The notes below the pieces were generated by a model. The model was not told the DNA's origin and did not search any database. It saw only the letters and a program-made list of their open reading frames with translations. The position numbers were made by a program, and so were the translations under genes. A stretch of DNA of 45,632 nucleotides, from positions 1 to 45,632 of the forward strand of contig CALURU010000018.1 of assembly GCA_944323255.1 (NCBI GenBank). Direction: 5' to 3'. Below are positions 26,531 to 35,685 of this stretch, piece by piece. How positions within the stretch are numbered: the first letter of the stretch is position 1; every line of letters starts with the position of its first letter. The stretch is from Candidatus Gastranaerophilales bacterium. Its GTDB lineage: Bacteria > Cyanobacteriota > Vampirovibrionia > Gastranaerophilales > Gastranaerophilaceae.

Positions 26531-27307
26531 ATGATTACAAATTTTCAAAAGCAAAGTAGAAAAGATGATACAAAACTTTTGATTTGGGTTGTAGTAATAT
26601 TTTTACTTGTAGGATGGTTTTGTACTCCGCCCGGAAATAAATTCTTGCAAATATGTTTTTGGGGAAATAATACAAAGTTTTTCATTTCCAGAATAACTGG
26701 CAATTCGAAAGATACAGAATACATTTTTCATCGCAATAATGCGATCTATTTAGCAAAAATGTATCCTAAGCGTAAGACAGCCTTAGTTGAAATGGATAAA
26801 GCAATAAAGACATTACCAAATTTTGCTTCGGAAGCAGAACTAAAAGGTTTGTATAAAGATCGAGCAGAAATCAAATTATTTTTAGGTGACTACAAAGGGG
26901 CTCTTAATGACTTTATTAATTCTGATATGATAACTTTCAATGATAGTTTGAAAGTTGCAATGCTATTTAAGCTATCTGGAAATTATAGAGAGGCATTGTC
27001 TCACTGTAACAATATTTTAAATAAAGATAGTTCAGCATATGCCGGGTTTGCATGTATCGCAGAGATTTATAATTCTGTAGATAGACCGGATGTTGCTTTG
27101 CGTGTATGGGATCTCGCTATAGACAGAAATAAAAATAACCCACGGGCTTATGTAGATAGAGCTATGGTAAAAAAAGCTATGGGGGATTTGGAAGGTTATA
27201 ATAAAGATATAAAAACAGCAAAAGAATATTTACCATCAATAGATACAGAATCATCGATAATTGATGAAACATTACATCCTAAGATGTTAACATTAGCTAT
27301 CAGATAA
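26531..27307 (+). CDS. Membrane-anchored TPR-repeat protein
   Basis: A 258-residue protein with one N-terminal membrane helix (about 18-34, LLIWVVVIFLLVGWF) and tetratricopeptide-like repeats thereafter, e.g. AEIKLFLGDYKGALNDF, AMLFKLSGNYREALSHC, AEIYNSVDRPDVALRVW and AMVKKAMGDLEGYNKDI. TPR units normally bind partner proteins. It would face the periplasm or cytoplasm depending on topology. No operon partner is evident. Confidence 0.8.
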   Translation: MITNFQKQSRKDDTKLLIWVVVIFLLVGWFCTPPGNKFLQICFWGNNTKFFISRITGNSKDTEYIFHRNNAIYLAKMYPKRKTALVEMDKAIKTLPNFASEAELKGLYKDRAEIKLFLGDYKGALNDFINSDMITFNDSLKVAMLFKLSGNYREALSHCNNILNKDSSAYAGFACIAEIYNSVDRPDVALRVWDLAIDRNKNNPRAYVDRAMVKKAMGDLEGYNKDIKTAKEYLPSIDTESSIIDETLHPKMLTLAIR

Positions 27308-27326
27308 ATCTTTATTTATATTTTAT

Positions 27327-27341
27327 ACATAGTATCTATGT
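27327..27341. promoter_or_regulatory. Small palindrome ahead of nadBC
   Basis: ACATAG-TAT-CTATGT, a perfect 6-bp inverted repeat with a 3-base centre, 47 bases before the nadB start. It may be an operator for NAD synthesis genes; no known NiaR, NrtR or NadQ consensus was recognised. Confidence 0.3.
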
Positions 27342-27387
27342 TTGTTTTAAAATAGTATAAAGATAAATAATACGGCGGAGCGATGGT

Positions 27388-29010
27388 ATGAAGTATTCAG
27401 AATATTCGGTAGTTGTAGTAGGTAGTGGTGCTGCTGGTTTATATGCGGCTTTAAAATTGTCTCAGCAAATTAACATGCCTGATGGAGTTCTGTTACTAAC
27501 TAAGTCATTTTTAGGTAATAGTAATTCTCTTTATGCACAGGGCGGTATTGTTGGAGTTTTGCATCAAAATCCTCTTGACAGTACAGAAAAACACGTTTTA
27601 GATACTCTTAAAGCCGGTGCAGGGTTAAATGAACGGTCTGCAGTAGAATATATATCGGAAGCTTCTGATGAAGTTATAAATGATTTAATAGAAAATGGGG
27701 TAGATTTTGATAGAAATTCGGACGGAAGTTTGACATTTACCTTAGAAGCTGCGCATAGCGTGAAGCGAATACTTCATTCGGGTGGCGATTCGACAGGTCG
27801 TGGTATTACAACGACCTTGTGCGAAAAGGTTAGAAACGATGACAATATAACAGTAATGGAGAATGCTATCGCTGTAGAGTTATTAGTTAATTCGGATAGT
27901 GAGTGTAAAGGTGTCATTGTTTATAATGCATTAACCGGTGAACATGAAATCGTGTATACTTCGGCTTTAATATTGGCGACAGGAGGCTTAGGTCAGCTTT
28001 ATAAATATACAACAAATCCAGAAGGCGCAACCTCTGATGGAATTGATTTGGCGTATAATGCAGGGGCTATAATTCAAGATCTGGAATTTATACAATTTCA
28101 CCCGACTGCGCTAGCATTAAATCCAGAAAGCAGAGACAGATTTTTAATATCAGAGGCGGTTCGTGGTGAAGGTGCTAAATTGTTAAATAATCATGGCGAA
28201 GAGTTTATGGTCAAATATCATGATAAAAGAGAACTTGCACCGCGTGATATCGTAACACGTGCAATTTATAATGAGATGAGCAAGGAACATAAATTCAATG
28301 TGTTTTTAAATGCTTCAATGATCGATTCAATAAAGTTGTTTAACAGATTTCCTACAATATCTAAGAAGTGTAAGGAAAGCGGGATAGATATTTCTAAAAA
28401 GCCTATTCCTGTAGCTCCTGCAGCACATTATAGTATGGGAGGTATAAAGGCTACTGTTGAGGGCAGAACTTCAATAAGAGGATTGTATGCAATAGGTGAA
28501 TGCGCTTCAACGGGCTTGCATGGTGCAAATAGATTAGCGAGTAATTCTCTTTTGGAATGTGTTGTTTGTGCTTATGAATTAGCTGATTATCTGTCTTTTG
28601 CCAATTTAACAACTCCTAAAAAAATTGACGAAAATATAAGGACTGTAATAGAAAAGTATTCGCAGTTGGTAAGTGATGCTGATTATGATATAAAGTCTTT
28701 GAAAAATGAACTTAAAGACCTTATGTGGGCTAACGTCGGTATAATCAGATCTGAGGACGGCTTAAAAGAGGCTGAACAAAAAATAGAACAATTAAAAAAT
28801 GATTTTAAACGAGACCGAAAATGTCTCAGTATCGAGGAGTATGAGTACCGCAATATGCTGACAACAGCATCTTTGATTGTAAAAAGTGCTTTGATGAGAA
28901 AAGAATCTCGAGGTGCACATTGTCGCTCTGATTATAAGCAGACTGATAATGAGGTAAGACATTCTAATATTATTAAAAGCACTGAAAAGGAGCTTTCTTA
29001 TGTTAAATAG
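27388..29010 (+). CDS. nadB: L-aspartate oxidase
   Basis: NadB oxidises L-aspartate to iminoaspartate, the first step of de novo NAD synthesis. The 540-residue flavoprotein has the Rossmann motif VVVVGSGAAGLYAAL, the SLYAQGGI segment that binds FAD, HSGGDSTGRGI, the catalytic region EFIQFHPTAL and SEAVRGEGA, the AAHYSMGGI loop, and GLHGANRLASNSLLE. A C-terminal three-helix domain follows. The start follows CGGAG. nadC overlaps its end by 11 bases, but nadA (quinolinate synthase) is not in the window. Confidence 0.96.
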   Translation: MKYSEYSVVVVGSGAAGLYAALKLSQQINMPDGVLLLTKSFLGNSNSLYAQGGIVGVLHQNPLDSTEKHVLDTLKAGAGLNERSAVEYISEASDEVINDLIENGVDFDRNSDGSLTFTLEAAHSVKRILHSGGDSTGRGITTTLCEKVRNDDNITVMENAIAVELLVNSDSECKGVIVYNALTGEHEIVYTSALILATGGLGQLYKYTTNPEGATSDGIDLAYNAGAIIQDLEFIQFHPTALALNPESRDRFLISEAVRGEGAKLLNNHGEEFMVKYHDKRELAPRDIVTRAIYNEMSKEHKFNVFLNASMIDSIKLFNRFPTISKKCKESGIDISKKPIPVAPAAHYSMGGIKATVEGRTSIRGLYAIGECASTGLHGANRLASNSLLECVVCAYELADYLSFANLTTPKKIDENIRTVIEKYSQLVSDADYDIKSLKNELKDLMWANVGIIRSEDGLKEAEQKIEQLKNDFKRDRKCLSIEEYEYRNMLTTASLIVKSALMRKESRGAHCRSDYKQTDNEVRHSNIIKSTEKELSYVK

Positions 29011-29830
29011 ATTTTTTATTGAAGAGCATGTAAAAAATGCATTAAATGAAGATATAGGTTTTGGAGATATTACGACAGACTATTTGACATCTGAAGCAGA
29101 TCTTCTTAAATGTACTTTGAATACAAGATGTGACGGTATCTTTTGTGGAAAGGATGTTTTTGAAACGGTGTTTAAGGTGTTATCTCCAAGTATAGAAATA
29201 AATTTTTATTTTAACGATGGAGATAAAATTCATAAAGGCGATAAGATAGCTGATATAACTGGTCCTGCAAGGTATATTTTAATGGGTGAACGCACTGCAT
29301 TAAACTATATTCAGAGAATGAGCGGTATAGCTACAGAAACTCACAAATATCAAGTTGCAATAGGCGAATACAAAGCTAAGATTGTAGATACACGGAAAAC
29401 TACTCCGGGCTTTAGAGCTTTTGAAAAATATTCTGTCAAAGCTGGTGGCGGCAGTTTGCATAGATTTAATTTGGCAGATTGTGCTATGATAAAGGACAAC
29501 CATATTAAATTTGCAGGTTCAATAACTGCAGCTGTATGTAAGTTAAAAGAAAATATATCGCATGCTCATAAGATTGAAGTAGAATGTGATACATTAGAGC
29601 AGGTTAAAGAAGCTCTTACATGCGGTGTTGACATAATAATGTTCGATAATATGGATTTAGCAACAATGCGTGAAGGGGTAAAACTTGTAAATAATAAGGC
29701 TATTACTGAAGCAAGCGGAAATGTGAATTTAAGTACCATAAGAGATATAGCTGCAACCGGTGTAGATATAATATCATCAAGTGCAATTGTCGCAAAAGCA
29801 CCAACTTTGGATTTGGGCTTAGATATGTAA
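29000..29830 (+). CDS. nadC: Nicotinate-nucleotide pyrophosphorylase (quinolinate PRTase)
   Basis: NadC converts quinolinate and PRPP to nicotinate mononucleotide. All landmarks are present in 276 residues: NEDIGFGDITTD, ERTALNYIQRMSGIAT, DTRKTTPGFRAFEKYSV with GGG, MIKDNHIKFAG (catalytic Lys), the EVECDTLEQ strand and the closing VDIISSSA. It overlaps nadB, so expression is coupled. Its stop codon is directly adjacent to the stop of the convergent small coiled-coil gene. Confidence 0.96.
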   Translation: MLNRFFIEEHVKNALNEDIGFGDITTDYLTSEADLLKCTLNTRCDGIFCGKDVFETVFKVLSPSIEINFYFNDGDKIHKGDKIADITGPARYILMGERTALNYIQRMSGIATETHKYQVAIGEYKAKIVDTRKTTPGFRAFEKYSVKAGGGSLHRFNLADCAMIKDNHIKFAGSITAAVCKLKENISHAHKIEVECDTLEQVKEALTCGVDIIMFDNMDLATMREGVKLVNNKAITEASGNVNLSTIRDIAATGVDIISSSAIVAKAPTLDLGLDM

Positions 29831-30094
29831 TTATACGCCTCTTCTTATTTTATTTAATTCGTTATCGAGTTCTCGTCGCTGGTTTTTTATATCTTGTAAA
29901 TCCATGTCAAGCTCGTGTACTTGGTTTCTGATTCTGTTCAATTCGTTATTAAGTTCTCGCTTTTCATCCCTGATTTTGCTTGTTTCTTTGTCTAAGTCAC
30001 GTTTTTGATTTTCAATATCACGTTCTTCTTGTGTTGTAGAGGCGCCATATGTAGGATTGCAATATCTGTAATTGTTAATAGCTAATATTTTCAT
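29831..30094 (-). CDS. Small coiled-coil protein with internal repeats
   Basis: An 87-residue peptide. After a 20-residue N terminus (MKILAINNYRYCNPTYG) it is one charged coiled coil with repeated phrases: KRELNNELNRIRNQ and RRELDNELNKIRRG differ little, and IENQKRDLD with IKNQRRELD likewise. This gives a repeat length of about 20 residues. GGAGG precedes the start codon by four bases. Function unknown; it could be a small scaffold or exported filament subunit. Confidence 0.65.
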   Translation of the reverse strand: MKILAINNYRYCNPTYGASTTQEERDIENQKRDLDKETSKIRDEKRELNNELNRIRNQVHELDMDLQDIKNQRRELDNELNKIRRGV

Positions 30095-30239
30095 ATAACC
30101 TCCGAATATAGCTTTTATTTTATATTAAATCACCTAAATTAAAAATTTGCTATGGTTATGCTAAAATAATCATATTGAAAAATGCCAAATGCCCATATAT
30201 TACACACGGGCAATTATAGGAAAAGCTGTAAAGAAGCAC

Positions 30240-30313
30240 CTCCTTGTAGCTCAGTCGGATAGAGCGCGGGTCTCCGAAGCCCGAGGTCATGGGTTCAATT
30301 CCCGTCAAGGAGG
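30240..30313 (+). tRNA. tRNA-Arg (anticodon CCG)
   Basis: A full cloverleaf of 74 bases: acceptor CTCCTTG pairs with CAAGGAG, D-arm GCTC-GAGC, anticodon arm CGGGT-CTCCGAA-GCCCG (loop 32-38) with anticodon CCG reading CGG, five-base variable loop, and T-arm ATGGG-TTCAATT-CCCGT. CCA is not encoded. It stands alone between a minus-strand gene and the GGDEF gene. Confidence 0.96.
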
Positions 30314-30375
30314 TTTTATTTATGGTTTAAATATGTTATACTTTATAAGTAACTTGGAATTAGAGGACATTGCCA

Positions 30376-32268
30376 GTGGGCTTTTTTGATAGTATCAAAA
30401 AATTTAAGCATCAGCTAGATCAGGTAGAATCTACAGTATATTCAGGCAAACAATCTTTGTTGGAAGTTTACGAGATAAACGCTAAGCTTGAGGCTGAAAT
30501 TGCTGCACGAACGAGAGAATTAGACAGAGCAAATCGCCAAATGCTGACATTACAGCATATTTGGGATATGATGAATTCTTCAAAACCATTGTCAAGTGTT
30601 CTGAATGCTATTGTTAACAGCCTTCAAGGTGAATTGGGTTACGTATACAGTTTTATTATTAAAGAAAAAGCTGATAATGATGGTACGTATTTGCAAGTCG
30701 TAGCATCATCAGGAAATGATCTTGATTTGAAGTTTTTTGAACGATTTAATTGCAATGTTTCGGACTTTCGTATGGGATTTCCTGAAATTTCCGAATTAAA
30801 AGATGCTGTCAAAGATAATAAGATATACAAGTCTGTAAATTTAAAGGAATTAATTTGTGGTTTTGTGCCGGAATTAGATATACAGAAAGTAGAGGAGTTT
30901 CTAAAAACTTCGCATATGAAGTCATATATTATGGTTCCTTTGATGTCAAAACAGACTCATTTTGGCTCTTTGCTTGTATTTTCTTCAAGAGAAACAGTAA
31001 GTGACAGTGAATTGAACTTTTTAAGCTTGTTTGCAAAGCAGATAGAACTTGCTATAACAATTGCTGATTTGTTTGAAGCTGTAAAACAACAGGCAATTAC
31101 TGATGGTATGACAGGATTATACAATAGGCGTTATTTTGAAGAGTTCATAAAAAAAGAAGCTATCAGGGCAAACCGTCAAAACACTAAATTTACTGTTATT
31201 GGTTTAGATTTAGACCATCTTAAACAAATTAATGACACATACGGGCATAATTATGGTGATATTGCTATTAAAGCAATTGCAGAGGTTTTAAAAAACAATG
31301 CTCGTTCAATTGATGTGGCTGCCAGAATGGGAGGGGAAGAGTTTAATATATTGCTGCCAGGAGTAGATTCAGCAGGCGGATGTATTGCGGCAGAACGTAT
31401 TAGAAAGGCAATAGAGGCTGTAAAGCTGGATAAAATTGGCAATATAACTGCCAGTTTGGGAGTCGCAACGTATCTAGAACATTCTGATGATATTGAAGAA
31501 TTGTTGGAAATTACTGATAGAGCAATGTACGAGTCCAAACGAAATGGCAGAAATCGTGTAACAATTGCAAGACCGGCCTATGAAACTTCTTGGCAGGAAA
31601 TTGCTGTAAATACGTTTGTTGATATATTAACTAAGCATAGAATACCTGTAGATGATTCGACTTCACGTTTATTAACAAAGAAACTGGAAGAGATGAATAT
31701 TAATAATGAAAAATTGTATCAGGTTGCAGATGCTCTTGTAAGTACTTATAATCCGGAGCATATTCAGGGCAGTGTTAAGAAAAAAGTTGAGCTTGCAAGT
31801 TTGCTTGCAAAACGGTTTGATTTAGCAAAAGATACAATAGATAAGCTAAAAATAGCAGTTCTGCTTTATGATATTGGTAATACTATGCTTCCTAAGGAAG
31901 TTTTAAGAAAGACAGAACCATTGACAGATGAGGATAAGGCATCTATTATGCAGCATCCGGTAATTGCTGCAAGAGAGATTTTGAAGCCGATTTCCAATAT
32001 ATCAGATGTTATTCCTATTATAGAAAAGCATCATGAAAATTGGAATGGAACGGGCTATCCTGCAAAACTTTCGGGAGAGCAAATTCCTATAGAATCGCAA
32101 ATAATCTTGATTTTAGATGCATATTTTGCCTTGTTGGAGAAAAGACCATATAGAGAGGCAATGTCAAAAGATGATGCAATAGAGCAAATACAGCAGGATA
32201 TTAATCAGAAATGGAGTGAAAAACTTGCTCAGGAGTTTATTGGTATAATCAGAAATGAGTCAGATTAG
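30376..32268 (+). CDS. GAF-GGDEF-(degenerate HD-GYP) signalling protein
   Basis: A 630-residue cyclic-di-GMP signalling protein, cytoplasmic (no membrane span). Order: coiled coil (about 10-60), GAF sensor (about 65-230), GGDEF diguanylate cyclase (about 240-400) with an intact GGEEF at 319-323 and an inhibitory RxxD site (RSID, 310-313) five residues ahead, then an HD-GYP domain. There the GYP part is kept (HHENWNGTGYP, 552-562) but the HD pair is YD (498-499) and the following Lys is Asn. The cyclase should be active; the phosphodiesterase probably is not. The start is GTG with AGAGGA eight bases ahead; a TTG at 30370 is too close. It abuts the PadR gene. Confidence 0.9.
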   Translation: MGFFDSIKKFKHQLDQVESTVYSGKQSLLEVYEINAKLEAEIAARTRELDRANRQMLTLQHIWDMMNSSKPLSSVLNAIVNSLQGELGYVYSFIIKEKADNDGTYLQVVASSGNDLDLKFFERFNCNVSDFRMGFPEISELKDAVKDNKIYKSVNLKELICGFVPELDIQKVEEFLKTSHMKSYIMVPLMSKQTHFGSLLVFSSRETVSDSELNFLSLFAKQIELAITIADLFEAVKQQAITDGMTGLYNRRYFEEFIKKEAIRANRQNTKFTVIGLDLDHLKQINDTYGHNYGDIAIKAIAEVLKNNARSIDVAARMGGEEFNILLPGVDSAGGCIAAERIRKAIEAVKLDKIGNITASLGVATYLEHSDDIEELLEITDRAMYESKRNGRNRVTIARPAYETSWQEIAVNTFVDILTKHRIPVDDSTSRLLTKKLEEMNINNEKLYQVADALVSTYNPEHIQGSVKKKVELASLLAKRFDLAKDTIDKLKIAVLLYDIGNTMLPKEVLRKTEPLTDEDKASIMQHPVIAAREILKPISNISDVIPIIEKHHENWNGTGYPAKLSGEQIPIESQIILILDAYFALLEKRPYREAMSKDDAIEQIQQDINQKWSEKLAQEFIGIIRNESD

Positions 32269-32784
32269 ATGATTGAGCTTTTAATATTATTTGAATTAAA
32301 TAGAAGAGTTTTAACAATGTATGGAGTTTCTAAAGCTATAAGAGACTCATTCTCGGTGCTTACAACACCGAGTTATGGTACAATAAAGCCTGCGCTTAAC
32401 AGGCTTGAAGTCGGAGGTTTTGTCAAGACACAAAAATCAATGTCTGCCGGTGGTCGCCCGTCTACGTATTATTCGCTTACAAAAGATGGGGAGCAGGAAC
32501 TAAAACGTCTAATTATAGAGCCTCCCCTTGAAAATCCGATACAGTTTCTTACAAGTGCAAGAATTAAGCTTGCCTGTTCAGATGTTCTTTCTTCTGATGA
32601 ACAACGAAAATTATTCAGACAGTTAAAAAATAAGGCAGAGAGCATACTTATTGATACTAAAAACATGATTAATTCTAAAGAGCTTTCTTTTTATCCGAGA
32701 ATGGTTTTTGACAATTTAATGTGTGAATACAAGAATTTTATTACACTTATAGAAGGTTTTGAACATGCCTGCAGTCATAAGTAG
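32269..32784 (+). CDS. PadR-family transcriptional regulator
   Basis: A 171-residue regulator: winged helix in the first 80 residues (SYGTIKPALNRLEVGGFV, then GRPSTYYSLTKDGEQEL, both hallmark PadR segments) and a helical C-terminal dimerisation domain. Its ATG directly follows the stop of the GGDEF gene, and the next gene overlaps its end by 20 bases, so the three form one operon. The ligand is unknown; PadR proteins usually repress and respond to small molecules. Confidence 0.9.
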   Translation: MIELLILFELNRRVLTMYGVSKAIRDSFSVLTTPSYGTIKPALNRLEVGGFVKTQKSMSAGGRPSTYYSLTKDGEQELKRLIIEPPLENPIQFLTSARIKLACSDVLSSDEQRKLFRQLKNKAESILIDTKNMINSKELSFYPRMVFDNLMCEYKNFITLIEGFEHACSHK

Positions 32785-34033
32785 TGTGATTAAAGGCTCT
32801 ATAGCGGAAGAGCTTGAAATACAGCAGGGTGATATTTTACTATCTATAGATGGTGAAAAGTTACAAGATATGATAGATTACCGTTTTATGACTAAAAGCG
32901 AGCTTTTAACTATTGTTGTTGAAAAAGTGAATGGTGACTTGGAAGAAATTGAGATTGAAAAAGATTTTGACGATGATCTTGGTATTATTTTTGAAAGTGC
33001 GGTTTTTGACAGGGTAAAGCCTTGCCTGAATAATTGTATATTTTGTTTTGTCGCCCAACAGCCAAAAGGGTTAAGAGATACACTTTATGTAAAAGATGAT
33101 GATTATCGCCTGTCTTACTTGCAAGGAACATATATTACAACAACTAATCTAACAGCGCAAGATAAAGAAAGAATTTCAAGACTGCATTTAGGACCATTTT
33201 ATATATCGGTTCATACTACTAATCCGGATTTGCGTGTGAAGATGCTGAAAAACCCTAATGCTGCAAAAATTATGGAAAATTTAAATTGGTTTAAGGATAA
33301 TGAAATCCCTTTTCATGCCCAAATAGTTCTCTGCCCTGGGTATAATGACGGAAAAGAACTTGAGAGGACTTTGAAGGATTTAGATACCCTGGATGAAGCT
33401 CTTTTGTCTGTAGCGATAGTTCCTGTCGGTGTGACGCAATTTAGGGAAAATGAATTAAAGACTGTTGATAAAAAAGTTGCAGAAGAGACTATAAGAATAG
33501 CTTCAAGCTACCCAAAAGTGTGCTGTTCAGATGAATTTTTCCTGCTGGCGAATGAGAATATTCCGCCGGCGGAATATTATGGGAATTTTTCACAGTTAGA
33601 AGATGGTGTCGGGTCTTTAAGAACTCTGGTTGATGATTTTGATAATTTAATATTGCCAGAAAAGCTTTCAAAGTGTTTAAAAGTTTCTTTTGCTTGTTCT
33701 GTAGCAGCAAAATCTGCTTTTAATCATATTACAGAGAGATTAAATCAAATTGAAAATTTGCAAGCTAGTGTAAATCCGGTAAAATCTACATATTGGGGTG
33801 CAAATATAACTGTGGCCGGGCTTATTACCTCAGAGGATTTAATAAATACAATTAAGGATATTGATGCAGATTATATAATCGTGCCTTCGGTCATGCTCAA
33901 GCCATACTCTGATCTTTTTCTTGATGGGAAGTCGCTGGAAGAGGTTATAGAAGCTACTGGAAAGAATCTTTATGTTGTGCAAAATAATTATTCTGTATCA
34001 GAAGTAATTGACCTAATTAAAATGTGTGTATAA
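32765..34033 (+). CDS. DUF512 radical-SAM-like iron-sulfur protein with PDZ domain
   Basis: A 422-residue protein. The N terminus is PDZ-like (ISSVIKGSIAEELEIQQGD), followed by CLNNCIFC, a CX3CX2C cluster typical of radical-SAM enzymes, and then the DUF512 region (GYNDGKELERTLKDL, VPVGVTQFREN). Such proteins are common in cyanobacteria (annotated as FeS-containing oxidoreductase) and in Firmicutes; the reaction is unknown. The ATG at 32765 is used because AGAAGG lies eight bases before it; the frame also has a TTG at 32759. It is the last gene of the GGDEF-PadR operon. Confidence 0.88.
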   Translation: MPAVISSVIKGSIAEELEIQQGDILLSIDGEKLQDMIDYRFMTKSELLTIVVEKVNGDLEEIEIEKDFDDDLGIIFESAVFDRVKPCLNNCIFCFVAQQPKGLRDTLYVKDDDYRLSYLQGTYITTTNLTAQDKERISRLHLGPFYISVHTTNPDLRVKMLKNPNAAKIMENLNWFKDNEIPFHAQIVLCPGYNDGKELERTLKDLDTLDEALLSVAIVPVGVTQFRENELKTVDKKVAEETIRIASSYPKVCCSDEFFLLANENIPPAEYYGNFSQLEDGVGSLRTLVDDFDNLILPEKLSKCLKVSFACSVAAKSAFNHITERLNQIENLQASVNPVKSTYWGANITVAGLITSEDLINTIKDIDADYIIVPSVMLKPYSDLFLDGKSLEEVIEATGKNLYVVQNNYSVSEVIDLIKMCV

Positions 34034-34147
34034 AAATTGTATATTAAATATAAGTAGATTGGGTAATGTACTATAAATCAGGTGTATTATTTAATATTGT
34101 TGTGGGGAATAAAATAATATATACCGCCCCGATAGGAGGATTGATTA

Positions 34148-34834
34148 ATGAGTACAGCAGTTAGTGCAGAAAAGAAGACTATTAGTGTAATTATAATAGA
34201 GGATTTCAAACTTACACGTGTAGGATTGAGGTGTGCATTAAATTCAAATGAGGACATAAAAGTTGTTGCTGAGAGTGATAATGCTATTGACGGGTTAAAG
34301 CTTATAGAACAATATTCTCCAAATATTGTTCTTATGGATTTAGGGCTAGCCGGTATGAACGGTATTGAAGCAACTGTAAAAGTAAAAGAAATGAGCCGTG
34401 ACATAAAAGTAATTGCGTTAACTTCGCACGATAGGGAAGAAGAGGTTATTGCAGCATTGTCATCCGGTGCAATGGCTTATTGTTTAAAAGACATTGATCC
34501 AACTAAGCTGGCAGATGTTATAAGGGATGTAAATAACGGTGTTTGCTGGCTTGATCCTGTTATTGCTAGAAAAGTGCTTGACTCATTCCCTAAGCAAGAA
34601 ACAATGGGTATTTTAAGGGATAAATCCTCGGAAGAGGGTCGGGTTCCTTTAACAGAGCGAGAATACGAAGTCTTAAAACATTTGGTCGAGGGTAAAAGTA
34701 ATACAGAAATTGCCAAAGAACTTATTGTAAGTGTACATACGGCAAAGGCTCATGTCTGTTCGATTCTGCAAAAAATGTGTGTTAATGATAGAGTTCAGGC
34801 GGCTGTTAAAGCAGTAAAAGAAGGGCTTGTTTAA
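34148..34834 (+). CDS. NarL/LuxR-type response regulator
   Basis: A 228-residue two-component regulator. Receiver: acidic pocket IIEDF (about 16-20), phospho-acceptor Asp64 in VLMDLGLAGMNG, Thr in IALTSHDRE, and the conserved Lys in YCLKD. Output: a LuxR/GerE helix-turn-helix (LTEREYEVLKHLVEGKSN, then VSVHTAKAHVCSILQKM). There is no histidine kinase next to it, so it is an orphan. A strong AGGAGG site precedes the ATG by eight bases, and a terminator follows. Confidence 0.95.
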   Translation: MSTAVSAEKKTISVIIIEDFKLTRVGLRCALNSNEDIKVVAESDNAIDGLKLIEQYSPNIVLMDLGLAGMNGIEATVKVKEMSRDIKVIALTSHDREEEVIAALSSGAMAYCLKDIDPTKLADVIRDVNNGVCWLDPVIARKVLDSFPKQETMGILRDKSSEEGRVPLTEREYEVLKHLVEGKSNTEIAKELIVSVHTAKAHVCSILQKMCVNDRVQAAVKAVKEGLV

Positions 34835-34857
34835 TTTCTTTGTTTATATAAATTCAG

Positions 34858-34887
34858 ACAAGGCAGTGTAGACTGCCTTGTTTTTTA
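34858..34887 (+). terminator. Rho-independent terminator
   Basis: ACAAGGCAGT (34858-34867) pairs perfectly with ACTGCCTTGT (34872-34881) around GTAG, followed by TTTTTT. Confidence 0.93.
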
Positions 34888-34929
34888 TTCCGGATGTTTA
34901 TGCTAAAATCAGAAAAAAGGATAACAATA

Positions 34930-35685
34930 TTGACTGTAAAAATAGCTGTAACTGGAAAAAGCGGAAGTGGAAAGACTACACTTACAAAAGCTTTATTAGA
35001 AAATATTCAAATGAGGTTTCCGGATAAGTCTGTGCTTTTGTTTGATAATGATTTGACAAGTGAATTAGCACATTCTTTCGGGCTGGATATAAGAAATACT
35101 ATTTATGGTATAAGAAGCGGTAAACATGAGTATAAAACCGGTATTCCGGAGGGGATGACAAAGCATGAATATGTGGAATGGGCAATGGAAGACATTCTGG
35201 TTTCCCTATCTGAAAATGTTGATATTATCGTTTCTTGGTTTGTTGGGGCAAAGGATTGCAGATGCCCTATAACTTCACAGATAAATGATGCTTGCCAAAG
35301 ATTAATAGAAAGGTACGATTTTGTTATATTTGACTGTGAATTTGATTTGAAGTATCTTAACCAGCTGGTAGATACAAATATAGATTTGGCTTTGATTATA
35401 ACAACTCCGACTATTGATTCTGTTCATTTGGCAAAGCGTATCTCGGAATTTTCTGCAAAATACGCTGCTGGCGGTCAGCTTGGTATTGTAATTAATAAAG
35501 TGAAAAATGAGGATATGAATTTTATATCTGAACAACTGTCTGACATAGAAGTTGATGTATTAGGGTCTGTACCTTTTGATAAGAATTTGGAGTGTGGTAA
35601 GTTGGACCGGCAATCTAAAATAGTTTCTGACGCTGTAAACCAATTTTATATCAGATTAAATTTGCCACAGGAGAATAATAAGTGA
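34930..35685 (+). CDS. CooC-like (MinD/SIMIBI-class) ATPase
   Basis: A 251-residue P-loop ATPase. The Walker A is GKSGSGKTT (residues 9-17), then LLFDND, and CRC at 110-112 followed by YDFVIFDCEFDLKYLNQLV. A CxC pair just before a YDxVIxDxEAGLEHL-like strand is the hallmark of CooC, the ATPase that inserts nickel into carbon monoxide dehydrogenase. That similarity is from memory of the family. The start is probably TTG at 34930, with AAAGGA eight bases ahead; two upstream ATGs (34894, 34900) lie just behind a terminator and lack ribosome sites. It overlaps folD by four bases. Confidence 0.75.
   Translation: MTVKIAVTGKSGSGKTTLTKALLENIQMRFPDKSVLLFDNDLTSELAHSFGLDIRNTIYGIRSGKHEYKTGIPEGMTKHEYVEWAMEDILVSLSENVDIIVSWFVGAKDCRCPITSQINDACQRLIERYDFVIFDCEFDLKYLNQLVDTNIDLALIITTPTIDSVHLAKRISEFSAKYAAGGQLGIVINKVKNEDMNFISEQLSDIEVDVLGSVPFDKNLECGKLDRQSKIVSDAVNQFYIRLNLPQENNK

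Noticed and set aside
30189..30389. 66-codon frame over the tRNA-Arg
   Set aside because: The stretch is a complete tRNA cloverleaf; the frame is accidental.
34109..34135. Sigma-28-like TAAA with CCCGATAG before the response regulator
   Set aside because: Spacing is 14, the first and last bases of the -10 box differ, and a start there would remove the AGGAGG ribosome site at 34134-34139.
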